Assembly (NCBI RefSeq): GCF_001542415.1
Contig: NZ_LNCU01000039.1
Location: 328,525-392,524 of the forward strand
Direction: 5' to 3'
Source: Bradyrhizobium macuxiense
GTDB taxonomy: Bacteria; Pseudomonadota; Alphaproteobacteria; Rhizobiales; Xanthobacteraceae
Length of the DNA stretch: 64,000 bases
Part shown: one piece after another, positions 24,609 to 34,286 of the stretch
How positions within the stretch are numbered: the stretch's first letter is position 1
How the letters are laid out: each line of letters begins with the position of its first letter
Notes under the pieces: model-generated
Database searches by the model: none
Seen by the model: only the letters and a program-made list of their open reading frames with translations
What the model was told of the DNA's origin: nothing
Position numbers and translations under genes: made by a program

Positions 24609-25290
24609 AGGCTGATTCCAACGCCGCGGTAGGTCGTTGGGAGTTCTCGCGGAGCGTTTCGGTGAACGCTGGAGAATGGTCGCACACCGGAGGTGCTGCC
24701 GCTGCCGACGCCAGGACATTCTTCACCCGTGGAGTAAAGCTCGCCTGAAGAAAGGGAGCGAAAAGCGAAACCGGGGATTCTCAAAGAAGAGAATCGCATA
24801 CGCGGCAGGATCGTAGTTGGCCGTCTCTTTGATGATGTCGAAAGATGTGGGAGCAGGCCGCGGTCAATCGTTTCGAACACGCGATCGCCATGGCTGCGAT
24901 CTGCGGAAGGCCGCCTGACTAGTCCCGGAGATCGCTCCAAAACTGCGGAACTTCGTTGCAGTCCACCGCACAGCCGGTGTCGGGAGCGCACGCTGCCCGG
25001 ACGGGCTGTCATCGGCCAATCAGACTTGGAGTTGGCCGCTCGCGCGCACGGTGCCTTGTCGCTGACAGACAGGCGCAGGAGCGCGATCCGTCTTCTTGTT
25101 CTCCGCCGGCGAGAAGCGAATGCTGGCGACGCAGCGTGTCACCGCACAGATCGCGAGATGAACATTGAACCTGTTCATGTACAGGTTTTTGTGTCGCGTC
25201 CGGCGAAAGCAGGTCCCAACCCAGCATCTTCACGACGATCGTGCAGAGTTGCGTTAGTGTCTCTCCGTTACAAGTCGCTGGAAGGCTCGA
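24609..25290. other. Intergenic region without recognisable gene
   Basis: About 680 bases between two convergent operons. Only short frames on both strands with low-complexity translations; no terminator hairpin was obvious. Confidence 0.5.
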
Positions 25291-25998
25291 CTACGCGCCC
25301 CAACCCTTCAGAACGCCAGTGAATTCTGCTATTGTCGTGGCGTGGAGAAGCATCATCAGCAGAGCGACCACAACCGCAATGAAAGCCAGATTGGGTTCAT
25401 AGATCCATTCGATCGCCGGAGGCTCTTCTGCCGTCTCGGATGCAGAGCCGCCGGACAGGCGGAGCTTCGAAATCCCGCGAATGACCAACGAGTCAATAAT
25501 GGCGGCGAGAGCCGCATATCCCAAGTGCGAGATGAAATTCTGAAAACTGGGCTTATGGGGCGAATGGCCGGAGGGCCACACGTCAAAAATCAAGTCTGCC
25601 AGAATATCCTTGGGATACCCATAGAACAAATGCGTCAGCCAATAAGACAAGGCTATCAAGAGCAGAGAGGTACCCCAAACAATCAGTAACGCAGCAACGG
25701 CCCCTCGACGGCGACTCTGCAAATCAGCTCTGACCGGCATTATCCCCGCCAGAACGAAGCCGGCCAGAAGAAAACTCAATACACAGATCACGGAAAAGAT
25801 CACCGCGGACAGGTAACTTTCGGTCGACACGCCGCCAGAGAAACGTGTGATCACGTAATATTCAAGCGGAATGACCAACCAAATCAACTTGGGCACCCAC
25901 CGGCGAAGCCCGTAATCGGCCACCAGCAGGTTGACCGGGAAATGCGACCACGAGAGCAGTTCGGCATATCCTCTGGAGATCGTCGCGACAGGACTCAT
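25291..25998 (-). CDS. Membrane protein, third gene of the patatin operon
   Basis: A 235-residue protein with about five hydrophobic segments: LIWLVIPLEYYVITRF, LSAVIFSVICVLSFLLAGFVLAG, VAALLIVWGTSLLLIALSYWL, a weaker GYAALAAIIDSLVI, and IAVVVALLMMLLHATTIAEF at the end. A hydrophilic insert YGYPKDILADLIFDVWPSGH lies between helices. Its ATG overlaps the stop of the upstream exported-protein gene. No family recognised. The strict coupling suggests it acts with the patatin and the exported protein. Confidence 0.75.
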   Translation of the reverse strand: MSPVATISRGYAELLSWSHFPVNLLVADYGLRRWVPKLIWLVIPLEYYVITRFSGGVSTESYLSAVIFSVICVLSFLLAGFVLAGIMPVRADLQSRRRGAVAALLIVWGTSLLLIALSYWLTHLFYGYPKDILADLIFDVWPSGHSPHKPSFQNFISHLGYAALAAIIDSLVIRGISKLRLSGGSASETAEEPPAIEWIYEPNLAFIAVVVALLMMLLHATTIAEFTGVLKGWGA

Positions 25999-26888
25999 TG
26001 TCCATCCCAGTTGATAACCTGGTTAATCAACTCAACAACCCTGCGGCCACGAAGTCTCTTCAGAACAACCGATGTGGTTCTCGGCTTCCAAACCGTGGCA
26101 GCTTCGATGGCATTGGACTCGGCGTCGGAGAACCAGCCCTGTGCCCGGACCGGTCCTGTAGGCAGAGGTGGACTAAAGCTGACGCAAGCCATTCCAGATG
26201 TCTCACGGTACGCAAATTCCGACGAAAGTCCCTGGTACCGGCTGGTGAGTTCTGGCTTCGGAGCGGCACTTGCTGGAGGCACGATGGTGCTCGCGACCTC
26301 ATAGTCCGTCGGCGTATCCTCTCTTCTTACTGTCTGGAAGACATAGTGCCCCAGTAGGCTGGCATCGTCCGTTCGGATGCCTCTAGCACAATCGCGGGTT
26401 TCCGGATTCTGCATTTTGAAGTGGAAATAATCGTGCAGCGGACGTTCCTGCTCGCGGCTTCTATCCGCGGCGTGATAGTCGATGTATCTGTTGAGTTCAA
26501 CGAAACGGTCATCGCGATTAAATGAGAGCAACTGGTTTCCGCCAGAGCAGCGCGAGACGATTGAGGGCCGGTAGACATAAACCTTGTTTGCACGAGGCGC
26601 GGCGGCTGCAGTAGTCTGCGTCCGAATGTGCCATACGCCCTCGTCACCGTCCCCGGGCGGGGGCCCTGGCGGCGAGTAAATGAACCTGCTGTTGACCGCA
26701 TAGTGCAGTTTGCCGCTTCCTACGAGGCGCGCGACGACCTGTCCGTCGGAACCTATGTAGGCATAATAAAGACCTGATGTTTGCAATCGCGGACAAAGCT
26801 GATCAGCGTCAACCGATTGCGCGTGAACTTGGGCAGGCAGTCCAAGAATACAAGCCGACAGAGCAAAAATAAGCCTTGACCCGATCAT
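25995..26888 (-). CDS. Exported protein of unknown function, second gene of the patatin operon
   Basis: A 297-residue protein with a textbook Sec signal peptide (RLIFALSACILGLPAQVHAQ, cleavage after AHA/AQ expected), so periplasmic. Several cysteines (CPRLQ, RCSGGN, RDCARG, ACVSF) could pair as disulfides. A proline/glycine loop (PPGPPPGDGDEG) and a patch YYAYIGSDGQVVARLVGSG that resembles a DUF4831-like or lipocalin-type strand pair are visible, but no family is assigned. It starts 13 bases after the patatin gene and overlaps the following membrane gene by four bases. Confidence 0.7.
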   Translation of the reverse strand: MIGSRLIFALSACILGLPAQVHAQSVDADQLCPRLQTSGLYYAYIGSDGQVVARLVGSGKLHYAVNSRFIYSPPGPPPGDGDEGVWHIRTQTTAAAAPRANKVYVYRPSIVSRCSGGNQLLSFNRDDRFVELNRYIDYHAADRSREQERPLHDYFHFKMQNPETRDCARGIRTDDASLLGHYVFQTVRREDTPTDYEVASTIVPPASAAPKPELTSRYQGLSSEFAYRETSGMACVSFSPPLPTGPVRAQGWFSDAESNAIEAATVWKPRTTSVVLKRLRGRRVVELINQVINWDGQ

Positions 26889-26901
26889 AGAGCCTCCATT
26901 C

Positions 26902-29817
26902 CTACTTCTCAGCCGTTTCGCCGGGAACTACGTCGACAAAACCATCGGCCGCTTTTTCAGCGAGATCACGCAGGTCAGTCCGGAATCCGGTCACCGCGTC
27001 TGTCGCCCGTTTCACTGCTGCCTCGATCAGGCTGCGAGTGTCACTCGAGGCTGCGGCCAGTTGCGAGTTCCGTATTGCGACCGCCGAGATGAAGCTGCCG
27101 ATATCGGAATAAGGGGTGGCCGGCTTGCCGTCGATGCTGTTGACAACGAATCGCCCGAGCGCTCGATAGGCTTCAAACTGAGTTTCCCCGAACCATTGGT
27201 CGATCGTCGGTTCGTGAGGAAATTGAGTGTTCTTGATCGCGTAGCTTCGAACAGGCGCCGGTTCGATTCCCTGAAAATCCGGTTTCAGGTAGAGGAGAAG
27301 CCCGGCTCCGCCTTCACGATAAGAAATGTCTGCAACTGCGCAGTAGGATCCGCTCGCGGTCGGAGGATTCGTACGCTTGACTATTTTAAGAGACTGGAAA
27401 TCGATTTCGGCGTCAAGGTCGATCGAGATTCTCCGCAAGGCATTGCCCAAGTCTTCAAATGCACAATTGGGATCTGCTCCTGCGTCGCTGACAACAATCA
27501 GACGGCATCTGCGGCGCACCATCTCATAAAGACCGAGATTATCAAAGTGACCACCATCGGACAGATTGACGTAAGCCTTGCCTTCGTCAGTGAGCCCGAG
27601 CGCCTCTTCGAACATCGGCTTGGCCGCAAGCACGGGACCGCGATGCTCGAACGTGTGGTTCCCGGCCGGACCAGGATTGCCCAGCCATGCGCCCAGCCGC
27701 ACATTGAAGAACGTCAGCAAAAAACTGAGGCCGAGGGACGAATGATAGCCCATGTTAGGGCTCGCGGCCGCGCCTGAGATCGTCATCGCAGTGCCGAGAT
27801 CCATTGGACCCCCGTACTTCTCGGCAGATCGGTAATAACCTCTCGCCCATCGCAAATCAGTTGCCGGCGGCTCCGCGGGATCCCTCAGATCACCGCAGCC
27901 AACGGACAGGGGCGTCGCTGTAAAAGACAACGCCTTTCGTTCGCGCCAGGCGAGTTCACGGGTGGCGACAACGTTGAGCGCCATGTTGATCACGTGCAAA
28001 TGCGGCGGCTTGCCTTTGCCTTTTACTGCAGGCCATAGTTCGTTCAGCCGGATGTTGTCCCATTGGTCGAAATCAGTGAAATGATTTGGACTTCGATCGG
28101 CCTTCGATGCGCCAAGGAAAGCTCGGATAAGGCGGTTGCGATAGATGCCGTGCAGGGAAAACCGGTTTGTGTTGATCGCCCATGATGCGACAACAGCGAG
28201 CCCAAACGCCGCGGCAAAAAATGTCATCAGCTGGTTCAGCGACTTGCTTTCGAGCGGTGCTGCGAAACTGATGAATTGGCCATCGTGGATTGTTGCGTCG
28301 ACGATTGCCGAGAGTGTGCTGACGAGCACTCCAAAAAACAGCGGAACCGAAACCGCCAGAATCAGGGCCGCTGATCTGTCCTTGATGGTCGCATAGCCCT
28401 TCTTGATAACTGCTGCCGTCGATGAAGCCTTCCCAATCAGGCTCGCAACAAGACCTGCACCTCCACCCCCAACCGCTAAAGTCGTGATGGTAGGCAACTT
28501 CCCACCATCGCTGTTAAGAAAATGCAGGATCACGTAAGCGCCGCCGAAAATCAGCGGCATCGCGATCGCCCAGCCCGCAGCGGCCCGTCCGTGATACCCG
28601 GCAGCGCGCGCCAGCCACTCCCGTTCGGCGTCCCCCCATCGCACATAGCTCGTAACACCGCAGTACAGCAGTTCGCCGACAAACGACGCCCCTACGAAGA
28701 GCGGTGGCCCAAGGCAAATCAGTACGAACGGCACGAAGGACAGATGGCTGACCGACATCTGTGATGATACGACGGCACCGACCATGACAGCCAGAATGTA
28801 CCCCGTCAGGGCACCGGACGCCGCGAAGGCTGCAATTATTGCACACGAATGTATCGCGGACAGCGTGCGAATATTTTCAAATGTCGAAGTGTCATCTCTG
28901 TGCCTGGGCCGTGTGAAGGACAATGCCAGCACGGCCGCGATCAGAAATACGCTACCGCCGATCATGGTCACGGCAGCAGTTCCGTTAATCGCAGATTCTG
29001 ACGAAAACTGATAAAACTTCAGTGCAGCAATGCTGATGAGGCTTCCGCCTATCAGGACTGGAAGCATCTCATACCAGATAAAGCGCTGCCGGCCAGACGA
29101 CTCGTCGCCCCACCCTGGACGTTGCTGGACAGAGTCCAGCACGGCGGCTCCGATCATGGCAATTCCGAAGACGCCGATAGCGGCGATCCAGGAGGGGCTG
29201 TCGCGTGGAATGATCAGGCAGAGTTGGACTAACAGCTTTACTCCGACAATGCCGGCAATCAATGCGGGGATCAGAATAAGCCAGTTCAGCAGCAGGTTCC
29301 GCACGAACAGCGCAAAGAGAGTAAGTGTGTCGGTGGACAGAAGGCCGGCCCGCGGCGTCAAATAACTTGTATATCGGCGCAGATGCTGCAGCGGTGAAAT
29401 CCTCGCCCTGGCCGGCAAGCCGCCCCGGAGTTCAGCCTCGACCTCATCATAACCAGCGCGCTGTACCCAGGCAGTCAATAACGAGCCGACATAACCGCCC
29501 CCGGAGACGGTGGACAGGTAATCGAACTTCGAAAGGATCCTGCGGTCGGCAAGTCCCTGAATAACGCCCAGCGCAAATGCAGCACTGCGAATGCCCCCAC
29601 CCGACAGACACAACGCGGAGAGGTCCGGCAGTTTCTGGACGCCATCTTGATAGGCTTTGACCTTATCCGTGGTCGAGCCTGCGGTGGAGATTTCCGCCAT
29701 TGGGTCCGGGGTTAGACCCCGCCGGCTGTGAATCGCCTTCAGTTCATCCAGCAGTACATCGCCAACGTCCGGAATTGCCGGGGCTTCCTTGCGTGGAGTT
29801 GCGCAATGAACGGTCAT
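26902..29817 (-). CDS. Large membrane-spanning patatin-like phospholipase
   Basis: A 971-residue protein. The N-terminal patatin segment carries the oxyanion loop LSGGGIRSAAFALG (Gly73-Arg77) and nucleophile elbow YLSTVSGGGYVGS (Ser105; Thr replaces the first Gly of GxSxG, as in other large bacterial patatins). The catalytic Asp lies in SDGGHFDNLGLYEMVRRR (about residue 750). The active-site halves are split by a roughly 400-residue insert with about ten hydrophobic helices (for example LILIPALIAGIVGVKLLVQL, VTMIGGSVFLIAAVLALSF). The Ser-Asp dyad predicts acyl-ester hydrolysis, probably of phospholipids at the membrane. It is the first gene of a tight three-gene operon with an exported and a membrane protein. 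Confidence 0.85.
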   Translation of the reverse strand: MTVHCATPRKEAPAIPDVGDVLLDELKAIHSRRGLTPDPMAEISTAGSTTDKVKAYQDGVQKLPDLSALCLSGGGIRSAAFALGVIQGLADRRILSKFDYLSTVSGGGYVGSLLTAWVQRAGYDEVEAELRGGLPARARISPLQHLRRYTSYLTPRAGLLSTDTLTLFALFVRNLLLNWLILIPALIAGIVGVKLLVQLCLIIPRDSPSWIAAIGVFGIAMIGAAVLDSVQQRPGWGDESSGRQRFIWYEMLPVLIGGSLISIAALKFYQFSSESAINGTAAVTMIGGSVFLIAAVLALSFTRPRHRDDTSTFENIRTLSAIHSCAIIAAFAASGALTGYILAVMVGAVVSSQMSVSHLSFVPFVLICLGPPLFVGASFVGELLYCGVTSYVRWGDAEREWLARAAGYHGRAAAGWAIAMPLIFGGAYVILHFLNSDGGKLPTITTLAVGGGGAGLVASLIGKASSTAAVIKKGYATIKDRSAALILAVSVPLFFGVLVSTLSAIVDATIHDGQFISFAAPLESKSLNQLMTFFAAAFGLAVVASWAINTNRFSLHGIYRNRLIRAFLGASKADRSPNHFTDFDQWDNIRLNELWPAVKGKGKPPHLHVINMALNVVATRELAWRERKALSFTATPLSVGCGDLRDPAEPPATDLRWARGYYRSAEKYGGPMDLGTAMTISGAAASPNMGYHSSLGLSFLLTFFNVRLGAWLGNPGPAGNHTFEHRGPVLAAKPMFEEALGLTDEGKAYVNLSDGGHFDNLGLYEMVRRRCRLIVVSDAGADPNCAFEDLGNALRRISIDLDAEIDFQSLKIVKRTNPPTASGSYCAVADISYREGGAGLLLYLKPDFQGIEPAPVRSYAIKNTQFPHEPTIDQWFGETQFEAYRALGRFVVNSIDGKPATPYSDIGSFISAVAIRNSQLAAASSDTRSLIEAAVKRATDAVTGFRTDLRDLAEKAADGFVDVVPGETAEK

Positions 29818-30985
29818 CCACTATCGCCCGTCTTGGCTCGCAAGGAATGCGAAAGCACATCCCCGCTGATAAAATATCGTCTGGTTCAAATAAACTGATT
29901 TCAAAGCCCGCGGTGTAAATCTGCCATAGCTAGCAATTGACTGCAATCTTTAGTTGCGACTGGCCTGCATTACTTGGTCCATTCCGTACTGTTCGCAGCC
30001 TGCTCTTTGCCGGCTCTTCGTTCGGTGTCGTCCTCGAGTGAGCCGAAAGTGAAGCAGTCTGCATTTTCAGGCAGCGTGATCGTTCGTTTCAATCTGCTCG
30101 CCCGGTCCGAACGAGATCCTGAAGCCGCGACGAATTTGAGGTCGCCCCTGCGGGAGGGGAAAGGCCCTCACCAGATTTTCTTGACCGTCTGCTCTCACAC
30201 CCAGTCATGGCCAATCCAGTTTTCCAATGGCGAACCGCGCATGACATTCGCCCAAGGAACGCCTTGCGACGGACGCGTCCCGGATGGATCACGAATGTCG
30301 AGCCGTCGTACGTCATGCGGCCCGGACGGCTTCCGAACTGGTCGTCGCCGTTCAGAAGATATGGTCGTTAAAGGCGCCCGGCGGCGGACCGTCCGGATTC
30401 CTCGAGCGCCGCCAGCGGAAGCGGGTCAGTGTAAGCGCGTCGAGCCGTCCAGGCCTCGGTAGCCGAGTTCATCGGCTGCCGCCTGGCCGATTTCAGGGCA
30501 GAGGCTTCGAGCCGTTCGACCAAACGATTTTCGATCCTCCGCATTTCTGTATCCATCACAGGCTTGCAAAGGCAAACCTCTCATCGGCGTGCTCCACGCC
30601 GGGAGGTCCCGGTGCCCCTGGCGGCACGCCTGAATCAATCCGGCCACGCCGCCAGCAACGCGCCGCCCACTGACAACGCTTCATTGAAGCATCGGTAGTC
30701 CGTGTGAATCGCGCAGTCGGCCGAGTTCATGGTCGACCAGGACGGTAGAGGTAACGCTGACCGCTTCAGCGCACAAAAGCTGCGAATGCTCCCGCTCACG
30801 CGCAGAATTTGGAAGTTGGGAGGGGCCGGATTGATGAACCCCGACTTCGGTACCTAGGTAACGTTTTGTCAGACATCGAGGGGGGCCTCGAGTCGTTCCG
30901 TCAAGCACAGTCCGTCGCAGTGAGATCAGCAGCGACGGATCTTTGGGGCACGGGACCCACGTTTTTCGAACCTGGAGGGTCATCG
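29818..30985. other. 1.2-kb stretch before the porin, no gene supported
   Basis: Several frames overlap here on both strands (for example plus 29974-30462, minus 30368-30559) but their translations are rich in Arg/Pro/Ser and match nothing known to me. The last 180 bases are in frame with the porin but lie upstream of its signal peptide and ribosome site. Confidence 0.45.
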
Positions 30986-32494
30986 ATGAAACTGACGAAG
31001 GGTATTGTCCTCTGTTCTGCTGCAATGTTTGGCGCTGGAGCGCAGGCCGCCGATCTTCCCGTGAAGGCCAAAGCGGTCGAGTACGTGAAGACGTGCTCCC
31101 TGTATGGAGCCGGCTTCTACTATATTCCTGGCACCGATACTTGCATCAAGCTCGGCGGGTATCTGCGTGTCCAGGTGGGGCTGGCCACCAACGCGCTCTA
31201 TGATGCGGCCAATAGCGGAGTGGCCGGCGCGCAAAATCGTCTACGCAATTACTACAGCACGGGCTCGCGTGAAGATCTGACCATCGACACGCGCACGCAG
31301 ACAGACTACGGCGTGGTCCGCACATTCTTCGATAGCGTATTCACCTGGAACGCGGGTGGCTATGCCGGTGCCGGTACTGCTGCAGTGAATGGTTCGACCG
31401 CTTACAGTGGAGCTACCGTCGCTGGTGGTACGTTGGGTGTCTACTACGCCTTCATTCAGTTCGCCGGCTTCACGATCGGCAAGGCGCAGTCACAATTCTC
31501 CGCTCCGTGGGCCAACTATCCCGGCAACAATTTTGACGGCTTGCCGGGCGGCGGCGGCTGGGACCCGGTCAACCAGTTCACCTATACTGCAGACTTCGGC
31601 CAAGGCATCACCGCCTCGTTTTCGGCCCAGGACCAAGTTCAGCATGACACAACCAACATCTGGAACGTGAGTGCGGCAACCGCAGCGGGTCTTGCGACCG
31701 GCGCGTATGGTGGGAACGATATCGCCGGTACGGCGTCTCCGGATTTCATTGCCATGCTTCGCGTCGACCAGGCCTGGGGCCTCTTCCAGGCGGCGGTCGC
31801 CGCGCACGACAATCACGCCGCCTACTACGGCGCCGATGAAACGACAGGGCATCCCGCCGACAAATGGGGCTGGGCTGGCCAGCTGGCACTGTCGATCAAG
31901 AACATCCCGACTGGTCCGGGTGACACGATCAACTTGACAGGTGTTTATACGAACGGCGCAAGCCGCTACAACTTCCAGGACTATACGTCGACCACCTACG
32001 CGATGTACGGCGGTACGGGCCTTGCGGGTGCTTATCAGACCGTCGGACTTGGTAGTCTCTCTGACGCCGTGTTCGTCGCGGGCTCCGGCCAGGAGTTGAC
32101 CACGACCTACGGCTTCCGGGGCGGCTACACCCACAACTGGGATCCGCACTGGGCCACCAGCGTCTACGGTGCGTGGGCCGCTGTGCGATATAACAACACA
32201 GCCAAAGGCTATATCTGCGGCGCGTTCGTCGCAACGCTTGCGCTATCAAGCGGCGCTGCCGGCTGCAACCCGGACTTCAACTATTCGGTTGTCGGCATGA
32301 CGACTGGCTGGACTCCCGTCAAGAACCTGACGTTCTCGGCCGACGTGGCCTACTCGATGCTCGACCAGAAGTATGCGGGCGGAAGCACGGTTACTCTGCC
32401 GGTGCAGTCAGGTATCGCCAAACCAGGTACTGTGTATGAGCTGAAGGACCAGAACAGCCTCACGCTTCTGCTCCGCGCTCAGCGCAACTGGTAA
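30986..32494 (+). CDS. Outer-membrane porin, alphaproteobacterial Omp2/RopA-like
   Basis: A 502-residue porin. Signal peptide MKLTKGIVLCSAAMFGAGAQAA, then ADLPVKAKAVEYVKTCSLYG and GFYYIPGTDTCIKLGGYLRVQ, the conserved N-terminus of the porin_2 family of Rhizobiales. Long alternating aromatic/hydrophilic strands fill the rest and the protein ends in LTLLLRAQRNW with a terminal aromatic residue, as required for outer-membrane insertion. The start is fixed by GGAGGG seven bases before ATG 30986. It forms a trimeric beta-barrel for small hydrophilic solutes. It stands alone with its own terminator. Porins of this family usually have several copies per genome. Confidence 0.93.
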   Translation: MKLTKGIVLCSAAMFGAGAQAADLPVKAKAVEYVKTCSLYGAGFYYIPGTDTCIKLGGYLRVQVGLATNALYDAANSGVAGAQNRLRNYYSTGSREDLTIDTRTQTDYGVVRTFFDSVFTWNAGGYAGAGTAAVNGSTAYSGATVAGGTLGVYYAFIQFAGFTIGKAQSQFSAPWANYPGNNFDGLPGGGGWDPVNQFTYTADFGQGITASFSAQDQVQHDTTNIWNVSAATAAGLATGAYGGNDIAGTASPDFIAMLRVDQAWGLFQAAVAAHDNHAAYYGADETTGHPADKWGWAGQLALSIKNIPTGPGDTINLTGVYTNGASRYNFQDYTSTTYAMYGGTGLAGAYQTVGLGSLSDAVFVAGSGQELTTTYGFRGGYTHNWDPHWATSVYGAWAAVRYNNTAKGYICGAFVATLALSSGAAGCNPDFNYSVVGMTTGWTPVKNLTFSADVAYSMLDQKYAGGSTVTLPVQSGIAKPGTVYELKDQNSLTLLLRAQRNW

Positions 32495-32561
32495 GTGTCA
32501 AGTCACACCAGCGAAGGAGAAGACGAAACGGCTCTGTTTTGATCCGGGTTAACCTCCAGGA

Positions 32562-32598
32562 AGGCCTCCGGCATGCCCGCCGGGGGCCTTCATATTTT
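32562..32598 (+). terminator. Rho-independent terminator of the porin gene
   Basis: An 11-bp stem AGGCCTCCGGC/GCCGGGGGCCT (one G-T pair) with a 6-base loop is followed by TTCATATTTT. It starts about 67 bases after the porin stop. Confidence 0.8.
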
Positions 32599-33294
32599 GA
32601 TTGTGCGCCATACCAGGCGAACCGGCCGGTCCGCTGTCGCGGCGGCGATTTCTGAAGGCCGCTGCTGTCCGAAGTCATTGCGCCGTCCGGGAAGTGCGCC
32701 CCGATGCGGAAATTACAAATCTGCTCAACGGCGAAAGACTGCTGTTCTGTTCTGCAGCGCGCCATCTGGAGCCGTTCCGCGCTGTCGGACATTCATCACA
32801 TGATCGCTCACCGGATTTCGAAATATGCTGTCGAGCAGGAGACGCAATCGGCAAATGGTCGCCTGAATGCGCTCCGGCGTCGGTGCGGGTGGAGGCGGCC
32901 ACATCGTGACGCTGATCGGCAGGATCGAGAAGATGCCTGTTGGCAAGATCACTCCTTCGATCGATCGGCATAAGCTCGAGTGCTCTGTCGTCGAGCAAAT
33001 GATCAAATCTTTGAAACGGCGAGACCAAGCGAAACCGGACCAGGTCGCCAACTGGGGCGCCGGCTGCTTTGTGCGACGGTCCTCACTCCCCGGATACTTC
33101 ACGCCGGCGGCCTGTGCCGCCTGCCTCTCGCAACGGACGATCGGCTGCGCTACCCCGACCAGCTTCGCCGATCGTCCGTCGCACCACTTGGCGTACAAAA
33201 CTCCACGACTCTTGCCGCTGCCGGATGAAAACGCAGTGGCAGGTCAGTACGAGCCGACTTCTTTCGCCATGGTGTTGAAGTTTCGTAGCCACAG
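32599..33294. other. Intergenic region between porin terminator and biosynthetic operon
   Basis: About 700 bases. Open frames overlap on both strands without recognisable products. Confidence 0.5.
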
Positions 33295-34263
33295 CTATGC
33301 TGCGAGCTTCCGAAAGAACGCTGCAGCAACACGGCTCCGATGAGGCTCACTCAGTTCGCTAAATCCCCCGCCCGTTTCGAACTCGCAAAACCAGAACTCG
33401 GAGCCGGTCCATAGCCAGTCAACGCACAGGTATGTCGTTTCCAGGTGTTCTGCGAGAGCTCGGGAGCCTTCCAGTATCGCATCCGGCGTGGCGCACAATT
33501 CTCCTTCCTTCAAGGGTTCGCGCCTGCGGCACGCGACAATCTCGCAGCGGTCGAGATAAACGCGATACTCGGCTTCGATCGAAATGCAGGGCTGAATGAT
33601 ATGCAATCGCCCTGGAAACGGAGGGTTTTCAATGTACTTCTGCAGCCCGGCCCGGTCGTTTATCGTTCTCTTCCCCAGCCCCGATGTCAGATCGCGTGGC
33701 CGGATGAACATTGGATAGGAGCCTACGGTCTGCTCGGCAAAGTCCAGTTGTGAACGAGTGGAGCACTCCGCCCCGAGCAGTGCCGTAGTCAATGCGTGCA
33801 GCCCAAGTTTCCGCGCGATATCAACTCCGCGAAACTTGTCTTTACAGACCATCGGGAACTTTGCCGTATAATTAAGCAGTCGTACGTTCGTCGAATTCGC
33901 GATCAGTCGATAAAGCGATTCCTGCTTTCTTTCCCTTTGCAGATCGGGGTGTATCAGACCGACGTAGGCGGCTCCATCCTGGGTCAGTATGTTCCCGAAT
34001 TCACCATGCCAGGCGATGGGAGCTTCGCCGCTCGCGATGTACATATCCTCCAGATGGATCAACCGGAATTTGTAGCCCAGAGCTTCTGTATACGTGGCGT
34101 ACAGACCGTTGTAGACATCAAGGGATGTCCTGATGACTTCATCCATTGTCTGTGGATATCCGTCGAATGAATCGATCCAATAGAAGTTTTTCATCTGGTT
34201 CGTTTCGAAAAGAACGGAGTCTCGACGCCGGGCGTCACCCAGATCGACTTCGGGAAAGACCAC
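33295..34263 (-). CDS. Divergent ATP-grasp protein, last gene of the biosynthetic operon
   Basis: A 322-residue protein that reads as a divergent ATP-grasp ligase. YPMFIRPRDLTSGLGKRTI matches the strand and Gly-rich loop that holds ATP (Arg where Lys is common), then LHIIQPCISIEAEYRVYLDRCEIVACRRR, and VDWLWTGSEFWFCEFETGGGF where the metal-binding acidic residues normally lie. ATP-grasp enzymes couple a carboxylate to an amine through an acyl phosphate. The start is GTG 34263 with a weak ribosome site, 23 bases after the methyltransferase gene; an internal ATG at 34194 is an alternative. As the most downstream gene of the operon it may add a final amino acid or amine. Confidence 0.65.
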   Translation of the reverse strand: MVFPEVDLGDARRRDSVLFETNQMKNFYWIDSFDGYPQTMDEVIRTSLDVYNGLYATYTEALGYKFRLIHLEDMYIASGEAPIAWHGEFGNILTQDGAAYVGLIHPDLQRERKQESLYRLIANSTNVRLLNYTAKFPMVCKDKFRGVDIARKLGLHALTTALLGAECSTRSQLDFAEQTVGSYPMFIRPRDLTSGLGKRTINDRAGLQKYIENPPFPGRLHIIQPCISIEAEYRVYLDRCEIVACRRREPLKEGELCATPDAILEGSRALAEHLETTYLCVDWLWTGSEFWFCEFETGGGFSELSEPHRSRVAAAFFRKLAA

Positions 34264-34286
34264 AGGAGCCGACAGGCAGTGGAAAT

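Noticed and set aside
29974..30462. 162-codon plus-strand frame before the porin
   Set aside because: The translation has no protein-like hydrophobic pattern and no family similarity.
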